From Ralstonia sp. SET104 (GTDB lineage: Bacteria > Pseudomonadota > Gammaproteobacteria > Burkholderiales > Burkholderiaceae), in the NCBI RefSeq assembly GCF_003851545.1, contig NZ_BHVX01000005.1, forward strand, positions 1 to 64,000: DNA of 64,000 nt. The letters run 5' to 3'. The notes under the pieces were generated by a model. That model made no database searches, was not told the DNA's origin, and was given only the letters and a program-made list of their open reading frames with translations. Shown here piece by piece: positions 34,178 to 44,688 of the stretch. Position numbers and translations under genes: made by a program. Positions within the stretch are counted from its first letter, which is position 1, and the number at the start of each line of letters is the position of its first letter.

Positions 34178-35203
34178 TTACTGCGGCTGCAACAGCCGGC
34201 GCAATTCATGAAACACCATCTCGGGGCCGATGTCGCGCAGGCAGCGCAGATGGCCCAGCGGGCATTCGCGCGCGAAGCACGGACTGCACTCCAGATGGAG
34301 CCACATGATACTCGCAGCGGGCGACAGCGGCGGCGTGTGGCGCGGGTCGCTGGAGCCGAATACGGCCACCTGCGGGCGCCCCAGGGCGGCGGTCACGTGC
34401 ATCAGGCCGGAGTCGTTGCAGATGGCGGCTTCGGCGCGGGCGAGCAGCTCGATGGCTTCGTCCAGCGAGGTCTCGCCGCACAGGTTGCGCACGAACGGGG
34501 CGCGTTCGACGATGGCGTCGGCCATCTCGCGGTCCTTGCCCGAACCCAGCGCGACGATCTGCGCATACGGGAACGAGCGGCGCAGCATCTGCGCAAGTTC
34601 GGCAAAGTGTTCGGCGGGCCAGCGCTTGGCGGGGCCATATTCCGCACCGGGGCAGAAGGCGATCAGCCGCGCGTTGCCGGGAATGCCGAACTTGGCGGAC
34701 GTGGCGGCCACGCGCTGCACGTCGACGTCCAGCTTCGGATCAGGAAGCGTGTCGGGCAGCTTGGCATGCGGCTTGAACGCCAGCGCCGCGTAGTGCTGCA
34801 CCATCGGCGGACGCGCGTTCTTGGGCGGATTCGGGTAGCGCACGTTCAGCACGCCCAGGCGCGATTCCCCCTTGTAACCAATACGCAGCGGGATACCGGC
34901 CAGCCACGGGATCAGCGCACTCTTGAACGAGTTTGGCAGCACGTAGGCCGCGTCGAACGTCTCGCCCTTGAGCTGCTGGGCGAACATGGTGCGGCTGCCA
35001 AGCTGCAGCTTGCCGTGGGCGAGTTCGGTCGGCAGCACGCGGGCGATTTCCGGCATGCGCGCGAGCACAGGCGCCACCCACTTGGGGGCGATGGCGTGGA
35101 TCTGCGCGCGCGGGTGGCGCGCCTTGATCTGCGCAAACAGCGGCTGCGCCATCAGCGCATCACCGATCCAGTTGGGGGCAACGACGAGGATCTTGCGCAT
35201 CAT
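34178..35203 (-). CDS. waaF: Lipopolysaccharide heptosyltransferase II WaaF
   Basis: A 341-residue GT9 glycosyltransferase that adds the second heptose to the LPS inner core in the cytoplasm. N-terminal MRKILVVAPNWIGDALMAQPLF matches WaaF; the nucleotide-sugar domain has FCPGAEYGPAKRWPAEHFAEL (about residues 190-210) and CNDSGLMHVTAALGRPQVAVFGSSDPRHTPP. Full length. It follows the zinc-finger gene by 61 bases on the minus strand, a pairing usual in Ralstonia and Cupriavidus. Confidence 0.95.
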   Translation of the reverse strand: MMRKILVVAPNWIGDALMAQPLFAQIKARHPRAQIHAIAPKWVAPVLARMPEIARVLPTELAHGKLQLGSRTMFAQQLKGETFDAAYVLPNSFKSALIPWLAGIPLRIGYKGESRLGVLNVRYPNPPKNARPPMVQHYAALAFKPHAKLPDTLPDPKLDVDVQRVAATSAKFGIPGNARLIAFCPGAEYGPAKRWPAEHFAELAQMLRRSFPYAQIVALGSGKDREMADAIVERAPFVRNLCGETSLDEAIELLARAEAAICNDSGLMHVTAALGRPQVAVFGSSDPRHTPPLSPAASIMWLHLECSPCFARECPLGHLRCLRDIGPEMVFHELRRLLQPQ

Positions 35204-35264
35204 CGATTCGCCGGCTGGAGGTTGCCGGCCGGGTGACGCTGGTCCGTCGGCGGGTGAAGACGGC

Positions 35265-35462
35265 TCAATGGTGGCCCTTCAGTTCAACGCCGGGGGCCAG
35301 CTTGTAGACGGTGCCGCAATAGGGGCACTTGGCTTCGCCCGTGTCAGCGATGTCGAGGAATACGCGCGGGTGGTAGTTCCAGGCCGGCGTCTTGGCGGTC
35401 GGGCAATGCAGCGGCAGGTCGTCTGCGCCGATTTCGATCGTGGGTGCGGTTTGCGTGGTCAT
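35265..35462 (-). CDS. zf-CHCC zinc-finger domain protein
   Basis: A 65-residue protein of the zf-CHCC family, related to the mitochondrial complex I subunit NDUFS6. Ligands appear as Cys in PLHCPTA, His in WNYHPRVFLDI and the CPYCG pair, then TVYKL. Such proteins occur next to waaF and often ilvE in Burkholderiales; ilvE is not adjacent here. ATG 35462 gives the compact family length. Role unknown; iron-sulfur or zinc handling is a guess. Confidence 0.88.
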   Translation of the reverse strand: MTTQTAPTIEIGADDLPLHCPTAKTPAWNYHPRVFLDIADTGEAKCPYCGTVYKLAPGVELKGHH

Positions 35463-35794
35463 GATGAGTGAGGAATGCTGGCGCGGTCTGAGCAGCTCAG
35501 CCACGCCCTGAATATGGGCCGCAGGTTCAAAAACCGACAAAGGCGAAATTGTAAGGGGTGGGCGCAAGCGCGCCAACGCCGATTGTTGCAGTGCGTGGCG
35601 CTTGGCACGAATCGCCACGCAGGGCAGGGCACAGGCGCATTGTCGTTAAGCGGATGCTTAACATCAAAAGTATAATCGTGCGTTTCCTACGAGCCACCCA
35701 TGTCGCCCCCGACGTTCCTGCGCGCCCGCGTTGCCGGCTGCTACCCTTGCCCGGTTGGCCGAAAAGAGTCTGATTCGCCACTTTTGGGGGCGTC
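35463..35794. other. 332-bp divergent intergenic region, zinc-finger gene and azlC
   Basis: A consensus -10 TATAAT stands at 35671-35676 for the azlC side, without a good -35 at 16-18 bases. An 8-bp inverted repeat GCGTGGCG/CGCCACGC (35593-35600 and 35613-35620) could be an operator. No gene is supported in the region. Confidence 0.5.
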
Positions 35795-36589
35795 ATGGCG
35801 TTAGTCCGCTGGGCGGCGGCATTGCAGCGCCGCTGGCAGGCCATCGATCCCGCTGAGCGGGCCGGCTTCTTTGCCGGCGTGCGCGCCTACATGCCGTCGA
35901 TGCCGCCGGTGCTGGCCTGGGGGCTGGTGACCGGCGTGGCGATGAGCAAATCGGTGCTGACCATCCCACAAGCCATCGGCATGACGATCTTCGTTTATGC
36001 AGGGTCGTCGCAGTTGGCGGTGCTGCCGCTGCTGGCGGCGGGGTTGCCGATTTGGACGGCACTGCTGACGGCGTTCATCGTGAATGTGCGCTTCATCATC
36101 TTTAGCGCCGGGCTGATGCAGCATTTCGGGCATCTGCCGTTCGTCCGGCGCGTGGTTCTGGGTGTGTTCAACGGCGATCTGCCCTTCGTGCTGTTCACGC
36201 AGCAGTACCCCTCGGCTGCCCCGCAGGCAGGCAAGGAGGGCTATTACTGGGGCATGGTCCTGCTGAGCTTCGTTGGCTGGCAGGTGTCGTCCATCCTGGG
36301 CATCGTCGCGGCGAGCCTGTTTCCTGATGCGTGGGGTCTGGCGCTGGCCGGGACTCTTGCGCTGATTCCTGTCATGGTGTCGACCATTCGTAGCCGCGCC
36401 ACGCTCATGGCGGTGGCGGTGGCGGCGGTGCTGGCGCTGGTTGCCTTCAAGCTGCCGTATCGATTGAGCCTGGTGATTGCCGTCACTGGCGCGATGGCCG
36501 CTGGCCTGGCTGCCGACGAAGCCGCCGCCCGCCTGCAGTGGCAGCGCCGCCGTGGCGCGCGCCCTGTTGCCGAAGAGGACGACGCATGA
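35795..36589 (+). CDS. azlC: AzlC branched-chain amino acid exporter, large subunit
   Basis: A 264-residue membrane protein of the AzlC/YgaZ family with about eight helices. Typical wording: RAYMPSMPPVLAWGLVTGVAM, YAGSSQLAVLPLLAAGLPIW, and VRFIIFSAGLMQHF. With AzlD it exports branched-chain amino acids. The stop overlaps the azlD start (36586-36589), so the pair is coupled. ATG 35795 has GGGGG upstream. Confidence 0.93.
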   Translation: MALVRWAAALQRRWQAIDPAERAGFFAGVRAYMPSMPPVLAWGLVTGVAMSKSVLTIPQAIGMTIFVYAGSSQLAVLPLLAAGLPIWTALLTAFIVNVRFIIFSAGLMQHFGHLPFVRRVVLGVFNGDLPFVLFTQQYPSAAPQAGKEGYYWGMVLLSFVGWQVSSILGIVAASLFPDAWGLALAGTLALIPVMVSTIRSRATLMAVAVAAVLALVAFKLPYRLSLVIAVTGAMAAGLAADEAAARLQWQRRRGARPVAEEDDA

Positions 36590-36909
36590 GCGCGCTCGAA
36601 ATCTGGCTGGTGATTGCCGGCATGACGGTGGTGACGATCATCACGCGCTCGCTGTTTCTGATCGTGGGTGACCGCGTGACACTGCCCATGCGCATCCAGC
36701 ACGCGCTGCGTTTTGCGCCGGCCGCCGCGCTGATCGCCATCGTGCTGCCGGATCTGCTCTGGAACCATGGCCAACTGGACCTGACCTGGACCAACCCGCG
36801 CCTGATGGCCGGCGTTGCCGCCACCGCGTTCTATGTGGCGACGCGGCGCATGCTGGGCATGATCTTTGTCGGCATGGGCGTCTTTACTGTGCTGCGTCTC
36901 TGGGGATGA
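36586..36909 (+). CDS. azlD: AzlD branched-chain amino acid exporter, small subunit
   Basis: A 107-residue AzlD/YgaH-type protein with about four helices; LVIAGMTVVTIITRSLFLIVGDRV and FAPAAALIAIVLPDLL are family-like. Its start overlaps the azlC stop and its stop overlaps the rarD start, each by 4 bases, making an azlC-azlD-rarD operon. Confidence 0.93.
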   Translation: MSALEIWLVIAGMTVVTIITRSLFLIVGDRVTLPMRIQHALRFAPAAALIAIVLPDLLWNHGQLDLTWTNPRLMAGVAATAFYVATRRMLGMIFVGMGVFTVLRLWG

Positions 36910-37808
36910 ACATGTCAGGCTCCAATCGCAACGGCGTGATCTTCGCGTTTCTGGCCTACACGATGTGGGGCCTGTTTCCGCTGTACTTCAAGCTGCTCAA
37001 GGCGGTGTCGCCGGTGGAGATTCTCTCGCACCGGGTGATCTGGTCGTTGGCCGTGATGGTGGTGATCCTGCTTGTGAAGCGGCACTGGGCGTGGCTGTGG
37101 GCGCTGCGCACGCAGCCGCGTGTGGTCGGGCGCTACGCAGCCAGCACCAGCCTGCTGGCCGCCAACTGGCTGACTTACATCTGGGCCGTCAACCATGACC
37201 ACGTGCTCGACGCCAGTCTGGGCTATTTCATCAACCCGCTGGTTGTGGTGATGCTCGCCGCGGTGGTGCTGGGCGAGCGGCTGCGGCCGGTGCAGTGGAT
37301 TTCGGTGGCGCTGGCGGCGGCCGGGGTGGCGTGGCTGACCTGGCAGGCCGGCACGCTGCCGTGGATTGCGCTGGCGCTGGCGTTTTCGTTCGGGTTCTAT
37401 GGCTTGCTGCGCAAGACTTCGCCGCTGGGCGCGCTGGAGGGGCTGACGCTCGAAACGCTGCTGCTGTTTCCGCTGGCACTGGCCTATCTCGGCTGGCTGG
37501 CTTTGCAGCACCAGAATGCCTTTCTGGTTGCTTCGCCGGGCATGCAGTTGCTGCTGGCGCTGGCCGGCCCGCTGACGGCGCTGCCGCTGCTGCTGTTTGG
37601 CGCCGGCGCGCGGCGTATTCCGCTGTCGCTGCTGGGTTTGCTGCAATACGTGAGCCCGACGCTGCAACTGCTGCTGGGCGTGTGGCTCTACAACGAGCCG
37701 TTTGCGGGGCCCAAGGTGGCGGGCTATGTGCTGATCTGGGCCGGTCTGGCGGTGTATTCGGCCGAAGGCTGGATGCGGCTGCGCCGTCGCACGCCGCTGC
37801 CGGCCTGA
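36906..37808 (+). CDS. rarD: EamA-family transporter RarD
   Basis: A 300-residue drug/metabolite-family permease of the RarD type with ten predicted helices. N-terminal NGVIFAFLAYTMWGLFPLYFKLL and HRVIWSL are hallmarks, as is ASLGYFINPLVVVMLAAVVLGERL in the first repeat. RarD was named from a chloramphenicol-sensitivity phenotype; its substrate is uncertain. Coupling with azlCD suggests amino-acid-type export. An 8-bp stem without a T-run follows at 37843. Confidence 0.93.
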   Translation: MNMSGSNRNGVIFAFLAYTMWGLFPLYFKLLKAVSPVEILSHRVIWSLAVMVVILLVKRHWAWLWALRTQPRVVGRYAASTSLLAANWLTYIWAVNHDHVLDASLGYFINPLVVVMLAAVVLGERLRPVQWISVALAAAGVAWLTWQAGTLPWIALALAFSFGFYGLLRKTSPLGALEGLTLETLLLFPLALAYLGWLALQHQNAFLVASPGMQLLLALAGPLTALPLLLFGAGARRIPLSLLGLLQYVSPTLQLLLGVWLYNEPFAGPKVAGYVLIWAGLAVYSAEGWMRLRRRTPLPA

Positions 37809-37842
37809 CTTACGCGCATTGCTCCGCCGGACTCCCATCAAT

Positions 37843-37868
37843 CGGGCTCGGTAAGATGGTCGAGCCCG
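37843..37868. repeat. 8-bp perfect hairpin between rarD and pgk
   Basis: CGGGCTCG (37843-37850) and CGAGCCCG (37861-37868) with a 10-base loop. No T-run follows on the plus strand. It could be a weak terminator or lie in the pgk leader; a TAAAAT element at 37926-37931 may be the pgk -10. Confidence 0.55.
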
Positions 37869-37962
37869 GAAGGTTTAGCGCACGGGTGTCCGCCAAGAAC
37901 GCACGTTTTGACCAGTCGCATCGGGTAAAATCGCCGTTTTCCGCGATCCTTCCGTAGCTGCC

Positions 37963-39174
37963 ATGCCTCACGTCCTGCGTCTGTCCGATCTCATCTCCGA
38001 AGGCAAGCTTGCCGGCAAGCGCGTCTTTATCCGCGCTGATCTGAATGTGCCGCAAGACGATGCCGGCAACATCACCGAAGACACGCGCATCCGCGCCTCC
38101 GTGCCGGCCATCCAGGCCGCGCTGGACGCTGGTGCCGCCGTGATGGTCACCTCACACCTGGGCCGACCGACCGAGGGCGAATTCAAGCCCGAAGACTCGC
38201 TGGCGCCGGTCGCCAAGCGCCTGGCTGAGCTGCTTGGCCGCGATGTGAAGCTGGTGCAGAACTGGGTCGACGGCGTGGACGTAGCGCCCGGCCAGGTCGT
38301 GCTGCTGGAAAACTGCCGCGTGAACAAGGGCGAAAAGAAGAACAGCGACGAACTGGCCCAGAAGATGGCCAAGCTGTGCGACGTCTATGTCAACGACGCC
38401 TTTGGCACTGCCCACCGCGCGGAGGCCACCACCCACGGTATCGCCAAGTTCGCGCCCGTCGCCTGCGCCGGCCCGCTGCTCGCAGCTGAACTGGATGCGC
38501 TGGGCAAGGCCCTGGGCCAGCCGGCCCGTCCGCTGGTCGCCATTGTGGCCGGCTCGAAGGTGTCGACCAAGCTGACCATCCTGAAGTCGCTGGCGGACAA
38601 GGTGGACAACCTGATCGTCGGCGGTGGCATTGCCAACACGTTCATGCTGGCTGCCGGCCTGAAGATCGGCAAGTCGCTGGCTGAGCCGGATCTGGTGGGC
38701 GACGCCCGCGTCATTATCGACATGCTGGCCGCGCGCGGCGCATCGGTGCCCATTCCCGTCGATGTGGTGTGCGCCAAGGAATTCAGCGCCACTGCGGTTG
38801 CCACCGTCAAGGATGTGGCAGACGTGGCGGACGACGACATGATCCTCGACATTGGTCCGAAGACGGCCGCGCAACTGGCCGCACAACTGAAGACCGCCGG
38901 CACGATCGTGTGGAACGGCCCGGTCGGCGTGTTCGAGTTCGATCAGTTCGGTAACGGCACCAAAGTGCTGGCCGAGGCGATTGCGGCCTCGTCGGGTTTC
39001 TCGATTGCGGGCGGCGGCGACACGCTGGCTGCCATCGCCAAGTACAACATCGCCGATAAAGTGGGCTATATCTCCACCGGTGGCGGTGCGTTCCTTGAGT
39101 TCCTGGAAGGCAAGGCTCTGCCGGCCGTGGAAGTCCTGGAGCAACGCGCGCAGAGCCAGGCTGCCGTCGCCTGA
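37963..39174 (+). CDS. pgk: Phosphoglycerate kinase
   Basis: A 403-residue PGK (1,3-bisphosphoglycerate + ADP to 3-phosphoglycerate + ATP). N-terminal [15 protein letters not shown], substrate region SHLGRPTEG, hinge and C-terminal GGGDTLAA and [13 protein letters not shown] are all intact. It begins the pgk-pyk-fba glycolytic cluster; pyk follows by 49 bases. Confidence 0.99.
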   Translation: MPHVLRLSDLISEGKLAGKRVFIRADLNVPQDDAGNITEDTRIRASVPAIQAALDAGAAVMVTSHLGRPTEGEFKPEDSLAPVAKRLAELLGRDVKLVQNWVDGVDVAPGQVVLLENCRVNKGEKKNSDELAQKMAKLCDVYVNDAFGTAHRAEATTHGIAKFAPVACAGPLLAAELDALGKALGQPARPLVAIVAGSKVSTKLTILKSLADKVDNLIVGGGIANTFMLAAGLKIGKSLAEPDLVGDARVIIDMLAARGASVPIPVDVVCAKEFSATAVATVKDVADVADDDMILDIGPKTAAQLAAQLKTAGTIVWNGPVGVFEFDQFGNGTKVLAEAIAASSGFSIAGGGDTLAAIAKYNIADKVGYISTGGGAFLEFLEGKALPAVEVLEQRAQSQAAVA

Positions 39175-39223
39175 TCGCAGGCGCTGCGCCCATCCCCACC
39201 ACAATAACGAGACGCCACCACCC

Positions 39224-40663
39224 ATGACCCGCGCTACCAAGATCGTCGCTACGCTCGGCCCTGCGTCCAGCACGCAGGAAGTTCTGATCCGCATGATCTC
39301 GGCGGGGGTGGACGTGGTGCGGCTGAACTTCTCGCACGGTGCGGCGCAGGACCACATCGACCGCGCGCAGCTCGTGCGCGAAGTGGCGCGCTCGGTGGGC
39401 CGTGAAGTGGCCATCATGGCCGATCTGCAGGGCCCGAAGATCCGCGTCGGCAAGTTCGAGAACGGCAAGATCACGCTCGAACCCGGTGATCGCTTCACGC
39501 TCGACGCCCGCTGCGAACTGGGCAACCAGGAGCGCGTCGGCCTGGACTACAAGGAGCTGCCGCGCGACGTTGGCCCTGGTGATCTGCTGCTGCTCAATGA
39601 CGGTCTGATCGTGCTGCAGGTCGAGCGCGTGGTGGGCGAGGAGATCGAAACCACCGTCAAGATCGGCGGCGATCTGTCCAACAACAAGGGCATCAACCGT
39701 CAGGGCGGCGGGCTGTCGGCACCGGCGCTGACAGCCAAGGACATGGAAGACATCAAGACCGCGATGGCGCTGGGCGCCGATTACGTCGCGGTCAGCTTCC
39801 CCAAAAACGCCACCGACATGGAAATGGCGCGCCAACTGGCCGCTGTGGCCGGCGCGCCACACAACCACAAGACCCGCATGATCGCCAAGATCGAACGCGC
39901 CGAGGCCATCCGGCCAGGCGTGCTCGAAGAGATCCTGGCCGCGTCCGACGGCATCATGGTCGCGCGTGGCGACCTGGCGGTGGAAGTGGGTAACGCGGCT
40001 GTGCCGGCGTTGCAGAAGCGCATGATCAAGCTGGCGCGCGAAACCAACAAGCTGGCCATCACCGCCACGCAGATGATGGAATCGATGATCGTCAACCCGG
40101 TGCCGACGCGCGCCGAGGTGTCGGACGTCGCCAACGCCGTGCTCGACGGCACCGATGCGGTGATGCTCTCGGCCGAAACCGCTGCAGGCCGCTACCCGGT
40201 CGAGACCATCGAAGCCATGGCCGCCATCTGTGTGGAAGCCGAGAAATCGCAATCGGTTCATCTGGATGCCGACTTCCTCGACCAGACCTTCAGCCGCATC
40301 GACCAGTCGATCGCCATGGGCGCGTTGTTTACGGCGCACCACCTGCAGGTCAAGGCGATTGCCGCGCTGACCGATTCCGGCGCCACCGCGCTGTGGATGA
40401 GCCGCCACGGCATCAACATCCCGATTTATGCGATGACGCCCAACGTGGCCTCGCAGCGCAAGATGGCCCTGTACCGCAATGTGCAGTCCCTGCCGCTGGC
40501 CAATAGCGCCGACCGCGACGAAGCACTGCACCAGGCCGAAGAGCTGCTGGTCGCGCGCGGCGTCGTGCAGCGTGGCGACTTCATCGTCCTGACCGTCGGC
40601 GAGCCGATGGGCCAGGCCGGCGGCACCAACACACTCAAGATTGTTCGCGTCGGCATGCACTGA
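39224..40663 (+). CDS. pyk: Pyruvate kinase
   Basis: A 479-residue pyruvate kinase (PEP + ADP to pyruvate + ATP). N-terminal MTRATKIVATLGPASS; barrel motifs VRLNFSHGA, ADLQGPKIRVG, the active Lys in MIAKIERAEA, and GDLAVEVG; TATQMMESM and VMLSAETAAG follow; the C-terminal domain is complete. ATG 39224 is chosen on this N terminus. It lies between pgk and fba on one strand. Confidence 0.98.
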   Translation: MTRATKIVATLGPASSTQEVLIRMISAGVDVVRLNFSHGAAQDHIDRAQLVREVARSVGREVAIMADLQGPKIRVGKFENGKITLEPGDRFTLDARCELGNQERVGLDYKELPRDVGPGDLLLLNDGLIVLQVERVVGEEIETTVKIGGDLSNNKGINRQGGGLSAPALTAKDMEDIKTAMALGADYVAVSFPKNATDMEMARQLAAVAGAPHNHKTRMIAKIERAEAIRPGVLEEILAASDGIMVARGDLAVEVGNAAVPALQKRMIKLARETNKLAITATQMMESMIVNPVPTRAEVSDVANAVLDGTDAVMLSAETAAGRYPVETIEAMAAICVEAEKSQSVHLDADFLDQTFSRIDQSIAMGALFTAHHLQVKAIAALTDSGATALWMSRHGINIPIYAMTPNVASQRKMALYRNVQSLPLANSADRDEALHQAEELLVARGVVQRGDFIVLTVGEPMGQAGGTNTLKIVRVGMH

Positions 40664-40750
40664 CGCCCACGACGGAACGCCGGTTGCTACGTCTGTCAGA
40701 CGCCCACGCGTTCCTGAGACCGAATACAGATCGATCCATAGGAGAAAACC

Positions 40751-41815
40751 ATGCCACTCGTCTCAATGCGCCAACTGCTGGACCACGCCGCTGAAAACGG
40801 CTACGGCTTGCCGGCATTCAACGTGAACAACCTGGAGCAGGTCCAGGCTGTGATGGAAGCGGCCAAGGAAACCGGCGCTCCGGTGATCCTGCAAGCCAGC
40901 GCGGGCGCCCGCAAGTACGCCGGCGAGTCGTTCATCAAGCACCTGATCCAGGCGGCTGTCGAAGCCTATCCGGAGATTCCGCTGGTGATGCACCAGGATC
41001 ACGGCCAGACCCCGGCAATCTGCCAGGGCGCGATCGACCTGGGCTTCGGCTCGGTCATGATGGACGGCTCGCTGCGCGAAGACGGCAAGACCCCGGCCGA
41101 TTTCGACTACAACGTCGACGTGACGCGTCGCGTGGTCGAAATGGCGCACAAGGTTGGCGTGACTGTCGAGGGCGAACTGGGCTGCCTCGGCAATCTGGAA
41201 ACCGGCGAGGCTGGCGAGGAAGACGGCATCGGCGCTGAAGGCAAGCTCGACCACAGCCAACTGCTGACCGATCCGGAAGAAGCGGCCGTGTTCGTCAAGG
41301 CCACGCAGCTCGACGCCCTGGCCATCGCCATCGGCACGAGCCATGGCGCCTACAAGTTCTCGCGCAAGCCCACCGGCGACATCCTGGCGATCAGCCGCGT
41401 GAAGGAAATCCACAAGCGCATTCCGAACACCCACCTCGTGATGCATGGCTCGTCGAGCGTGCCGCAAGAACTGCTGGCCATCATTAACCAGTACGGCGGC
41501 AAGATGAAGGAAACCTACGGCGTGCCGGTCGAAGAAATCCAAGAGGCCATCAAGTACGGCGTGCGCAAGATCAACATCGACACCGACATCCGCCTGGCGA
41601 TGACGGGCGCGGTGCGCAAGTTCCTGGCCGAAAACCCCGACAAGTTTGACGCCCGCGAGTGGCTCAAGCCCGCGCGCGAAGCGGCCAAGCAAGTCTGCAA
41701 GGCGCGCTACATCGAGTTCGGCTGTGAAGGCCAGGCTGCCAAGATCAAGCCGGTCGGCCTCTCGGTGATGGCACAGAAGTACCAAAGCGGCGATCTGGCC
41801 CAAGTGGTGCAATAA
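40751..41815 (+). CDS. fba: Class II fructose-bisphosphate aldolase (CbbA type)
   Basis: A 354-residue zinc-dependent aldolase splitting fructose-1,6-bisphosphate. Visible: [13 protein letters not shown], the zinc-binding [32 protein letters not shown], and the phosphate loops HGSSSVP and [11 protein letters not shown]. The wording matches the CbbA subtype used for glycolysis/gluconeogenesis in non-autotrophic Ralstonia; no Calvin-cycle genes adjoin. AGGAGAAAACC precedes the ATG and a terminator follows. Confidence 0.97.
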   Translation: MPLVSMRQLLDHAAENGYGLPAFNVNNLEQVQAVMEAAKETGAPVILQASAGARKYAGESFIKHLIQAAVEAYPEIPLVMHQDHGQTPAICQGAIDLGFGSVMMDGSLREDGKTPADFDYNVDVTRRVVEMAHKVGVTVEGELGCLGNLETGEAGEEDGIGAEGKLDHSQLLTDPEEAAVFVKATQLDALAIAIGTSHGAYKFSRKPTGDILAISRVKEIHKRIPNTHLVMHGSSSVPQELLAIINQYGGKMKETYGVPVEEIQEAIKYGVRKINIDTDIRLAMTGAVRKFLAENPDKFDAREWLKPAREAAKQVCKARYIEFGCEGQAAKIKPVGLSVMAQKYQSGDLAQVVQ

Positions 41816-41836
41816 GCATTTCGCGTCACATCTAGC

Positions 41837-41866
41837 AAACGGCTGGCACTGCGCCAGCCGTTTTGC
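41837..41866 (+). terminator. Rho-independent terminator after fba
   Basis: An 11-bp perfect stem AAACGGCTGGC/GCCAGCCGTTT with loop ACTGC, followed by TGCATT. The T-run is short, but the stem is strong. Confidence 0.85.
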
Positions 41867-41881
41867 ATTGCATGGGCCACG

Positions 41882-41887
41882 TATAAT
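41882..41887 (+). promoter_or_regulatory. -10 element of the purCEK promoter
   Basis: A consensus TATAAT 42 bases before the purC start. TTTGCA/TTGCAT upstream is too close (13-14 bases) for a standard -35, so activator help is possible. No PurR-type box was recognised. Confidence 0.6.
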
Positions 41888-41928
41888 GCTGGCCTTCCAC
41901 GTTTTCTTATTTCCTCCCGGGTTCCGCC

Positions 41929-42864
41929 GTGTCCGCTGCCCTTAACAACCCCGCTGCATCCTCCGCCCTTTACGAATCGTCGATCACCAGCCTGCCGTTG
42001 CTCGGCCGTGGCAAGGTGCGCGAGAACTACGCTGTCGGCGACGACAAGCTGCTGATGGTCACCACCGACCGCCTGTCGGCATTTGACGTGATCCTCGGCC
42101 AGCCGATTCCGGACAAGGGCCGCGTGCTCGCGCAGATGTCGGACTTCTGGTTCAACAAGCTGCGCCACATCGTGCCGACGCACGAGACGGGCATTGCACC
42201 GGAAACCGTGGTGGCCCCGAACGAAGTCGATCAGGTGCGCGGCCGCGCCATCGTGGTCAAGCGCCTGAAGCCGATCCTGGTGGAGGCCGTGGTGCGCGGC
42301 TATCTGGCCGGCAGCGGCTGGAAGGATTACCAGGCCACCGGCTCTGTCTGCGGCGTGCATCTGGCTCCCGGCCTGCAGAACGCGCAGAAGCTGCCCGAGC
42401 CGATCTTCACCCCTGCCGCCAAGGCCGAGATGGGCGAGCACGACGAGAACATCTCCTTCGATGAAGTCGAGCGCCGCATCGGCGCTGAACTCGCCGCGCA
42501 GATCCGCGACGTGAGCATCCGCCTGTACAAGGAAGCCTCCGATTTTGCCGCCACGCGCGGCATCATCATCGCCGATACCAAGTTCGAGTTCGGCCTGGAC
42601 GAGAACGGCACTCTCACGCTGATGGACGAGGCGCTCACTGCAGATTCGTCGCGCTTCTGGCCGGCCGATTCGTATCAGGTCGGCACCAACCCGCCGTCGT
42701 TCGACAAACAGTTCGTGCGCGATTGGCTCGAGGCCGTGCGCATCGACGGCAAACCGTGGCCGAAGACTGCGCCGGCGCCGCAACTGCCCGCCGACGTGAT
42801 CGAAAAGACCGCCGATAAGTACCGCGAAGCACTGACCCGCCTGACCGGCGAATCCCTGCGTTAA
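41929..42864 (+). CDS. purC: SAICAR synthetase (phosphoribosylaminoimidazole-succinocarboxamide synthase)
   Basis: A 311-residue PurC that joins CAIR and aspartate with ATP in purine synthesis. Motifs: [31 protein letters not shown] (glycine-rich loop and catalytic region), [17 protein letters not shown], and [15 protein letters not shown]. It starts with GTG (41929), giving [12 protein letters not shown]; no ATG upstream fits. purE follows by 10 bases and then purK, an operon. Confidence 0.97.
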   Translation: MSAALNNPAASSALYESSITSLPLLGRGKVRENYAVGDDKLLMVTTDRLSAFDVILGQPIPDKGRVLAQMSDFWFNKLRHIVPTHETGIAPETVVAPNEVDQVRGRAIVVKRLKPILVEAVVRGYLAGSGWKDYQATGSVCGVHLAPGLQNAQKLPEPIFTPAAKAEMGEHDENISFDEVERRIGAELAAQIRDVSIRLYKEASDFAATRGIIIADTKFEFGLDENGTLTLMDEALTADSSRFWPADSYQVGTNPPSFDKQFVRDWLEAVRIDGKPWPKTAPAPQLPADVIEKTADKYREALTRLTGESLR

Positions 42865-42874
42865 GGAGCCGACG

Positions 42875-43396
42875 ATGACTGCACCCGAATCGGCAACCCA
42901 GGCCGCTCCGCTCGTTGGCGTAGTGATGGGCTCCAGCTCCGACTGGGAAGTGATGCGCCATGCCGTGGACATGCTCACGCAGTTCGGTATTCCGTTCGAG
43001 GCGCAGGTCGTCTCGGCGCACCGTATGCCGGACGACATGTTCCGTTACGCTGAAACCGCGCGCAGCCGGGGTTTGCGCGCGATCATCGCCGGTGCCGGCG
43101 GGGCAGCGCACCTGCCGGGCATGATCGCTGCCAAGACGATCGTGCCGGTGTTCGGTGTGCCGGTGCCGTCCAAGTACCTGCGTGGTGAGGATTCGCTGCT
43201 CTCCATCGTTCAGATGCCCAAGGGCATTCCGGTGTCGACCTTCGCCATTGGTGAAGCGGGTGCGGCCAATGCTGCGCTGGCGGCCATTGCCACCATCGCC
43301 ACCACTGACACGGCGCTGGCCGACAAGCTCGAAGCCTTCCGCGTGCAGCAGACCGAAGTGGCGCGCGGCATGACACTCCCTGTGCACGGCGTCTAA
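42875..43396 (+). CDS. purE: N5-carboxyaminoimidazole ribonucleotide mutase
   Basis: A 173-residue PurE (N5-CAIR to CAIR). [13 protein letters not shown] and [14 protein letters not shown] carry the active Ser and His; [13 protein letters not shown] and [10 protein letters not shown] complete the fold. It is a class I form, used with PurK, whose gene follows by 28 bases. Confidence 0.98.
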   Translation: MTAPESATQAAPLVGVVMGSSSDWEVMRHAVDMLTQFGIPFEAQVVSAHRMPDDMFRYAETARSRGLRAIIAGAGGAAHLPGMIAAKTIVPVFGVPVPSKYLRGEDSLLSIVQMPKGIPVSTFAIGEAGAANAALAAIATIATTDTALADKLEAFRVQQTEVARGMTLPVHGV

Positions 43397-43424
43397 GTAA
43401 CCTACGACCCCGACGACCTGATCC

Positions 43425-44660
43425 ATGGCCGACGACCTGAACCCGCGCCTAGCGCAAGCCCACACCGCGGAATCCCGCGCGCTGAACGTTCCCAACGCGA
43501 TCCTGCCCGATGCCTGGCTGGGCATGCTCGGCGGCGGCCAGCTCGGCCGCATGTTCACGCATGCCGCACAGGCAATGGGCTACAAGGTCTGCGTGCTGGA
43601 CCCGGACCCGAACAGCCCCGCCGGCACCATCGCCGAGCGCCACCTGTGCGCCGGCTACACCGATGAAGCCGCACTGGCCGAGATGGCCGCGCTGTGCCCA
43701 GCCGTCACCACTGAATTCGAGAACGTGCCCGCGCTGGCGCTTGATCGCCTGGAGCAGCTTGGCGTATTTGTTGCACCGCGCGCCAATTGCGTGTCGATCG
43801 CGCAGAACCGCATCGCCGAGAAAAAATTCTTCGCGCTGTGCGCCGCACGCACCGGCATCCACCCCGCGCCAAGCTGGGTGATCGAACACGAGGCCGACAT
43901 CGAACAACTGCCGGCCGACCTGCTGCCCGGCATTCTGAAGATTGCCCGCATGGGCTATGACGGCAAGGGCCAGGCGCGCGTCTCGACGGTTGAAGAACTG
44001 CGCGCTGCCTGGGGCGCCATGCAGCACGTGCCGTGCGTGCTGGAGAAGATGCTGCCGCTCGCGTATGAGGTGTCCGTGCTGGCCTCTCGCGGCGCCGATG
44101 GCACCACCGTCACGTGGCCGCTCGCCGAGAATGCGCACCGGGACGGCATCCTGTTTTCGACGACCATGCCCTCGCGCAGCGTGTCGGACGACATCGCCGC
44201 GCGCACGCGTGCCGCCGCGGCAATGATTGCCGAAGAGATGGGCTATGTCGGTGTGCTGTGCATCGAGTTCTTCGTGCTGCAGGACGGCTCCCTGGTCGCC
44301 AATGAAATGGCGCCGCGCCCGCACAACTCCGGCCACATCACCATGGATGTGTGCGAGACGAGCCAGTTCGAACAGCAGGTGCGCGCCATGGCCCGCCTGC
44401 CGCTGGGCAGCACACGGCAGCATTCGCCGGGGCGCATGCTGAATGTGCTGGGCGATGTGTGGTTCGAATACGGCCTGGAGCGCACACCTGCGTGGCATGA
44501 AGTGATGGGCCACAGCGGCGCGAAGGTCCACCTGTATGGCAAGGCCGACGCCCGCCCGGGCCGCAAGATGGGTCACGTGAATTGCGTCGGCACCTCGCCG
44601 GAAGTGGTGGATGAAGCCTTCCGCCACGCCGCACACGTGCTCGGCCTGCAGCCGGACTGA
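43425..44660 (+). CDS. purK: N5-carboxyaminoimidazole ribonucleotide synthase
   Basis: A 411-residue ATP-grasp enzyme that carboxylates AIR with bicarbonate and ATP. The N-terminal [23 protein letters not shown] follows a 29-residue extension; [15 protein letters not shown] is the ATP loop; [24 protein letters not shown] is the metal-binding region. Third gene of purCEK; the tsaC gene follows by 28 bases. Confidence 0.97.
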   Translation: MADDLNPRLAQAHTAESRALNVPNAILPDAWLGMLGGGQLGRMFTHAAQAMGYKVCVLDPDPNSPAGTIAERHLCAGYTDEAALAEMAALCPAVTTEFENVPALALDRLEQLGVFVAPRANCVSIAQNRIAEKKFFALCAARTGIHPAPSWVIEHEADIEQLPADLLPGILKIARMGYDGKGQARVSTVEELRAAWGAMQHVPCVLEKMLPLAYEVSVLASRGADGTTVTWPLAENAHRDGILFSTTMPSRSVSDDIAARTRAAAAMIAEEMGYVGVLCIEFFVLQDGSLVANEMAPRPHNSGHITMDVCETSQFEQQVRAMARLPLGSTRQHSPGRMLNVLGDVWFEYGLERTPAWHEVMGHSGAKVHLYGKADARPGRKMGHVNCVGTSPEVVDEAFRHAAHVLGLQPD

Positions 44661-44688
44661 GCGCCGGGATTCAAGACAAGCAGCCATC

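Noticed and set aside
37908-37931. TTGACC followed by TAAAAT as a pgk promoter
   Set aside because: The spacer is only 12 bases, too short for sigma-70; only the -10-like element is mentioned.
38807-40660. 617-codon minus-strand frame opposite pgk-pyk
   Set aside because: A shadow of the highly conserved pyk reading frame; composition is that of antisense GC-rich DNA.
41862-41887. TTTGCA plus TATAAT as a full purC promoter
   Set aside because: The spacing of 14 bases and overlap with the fba terminator stem make the -35 doubtful.
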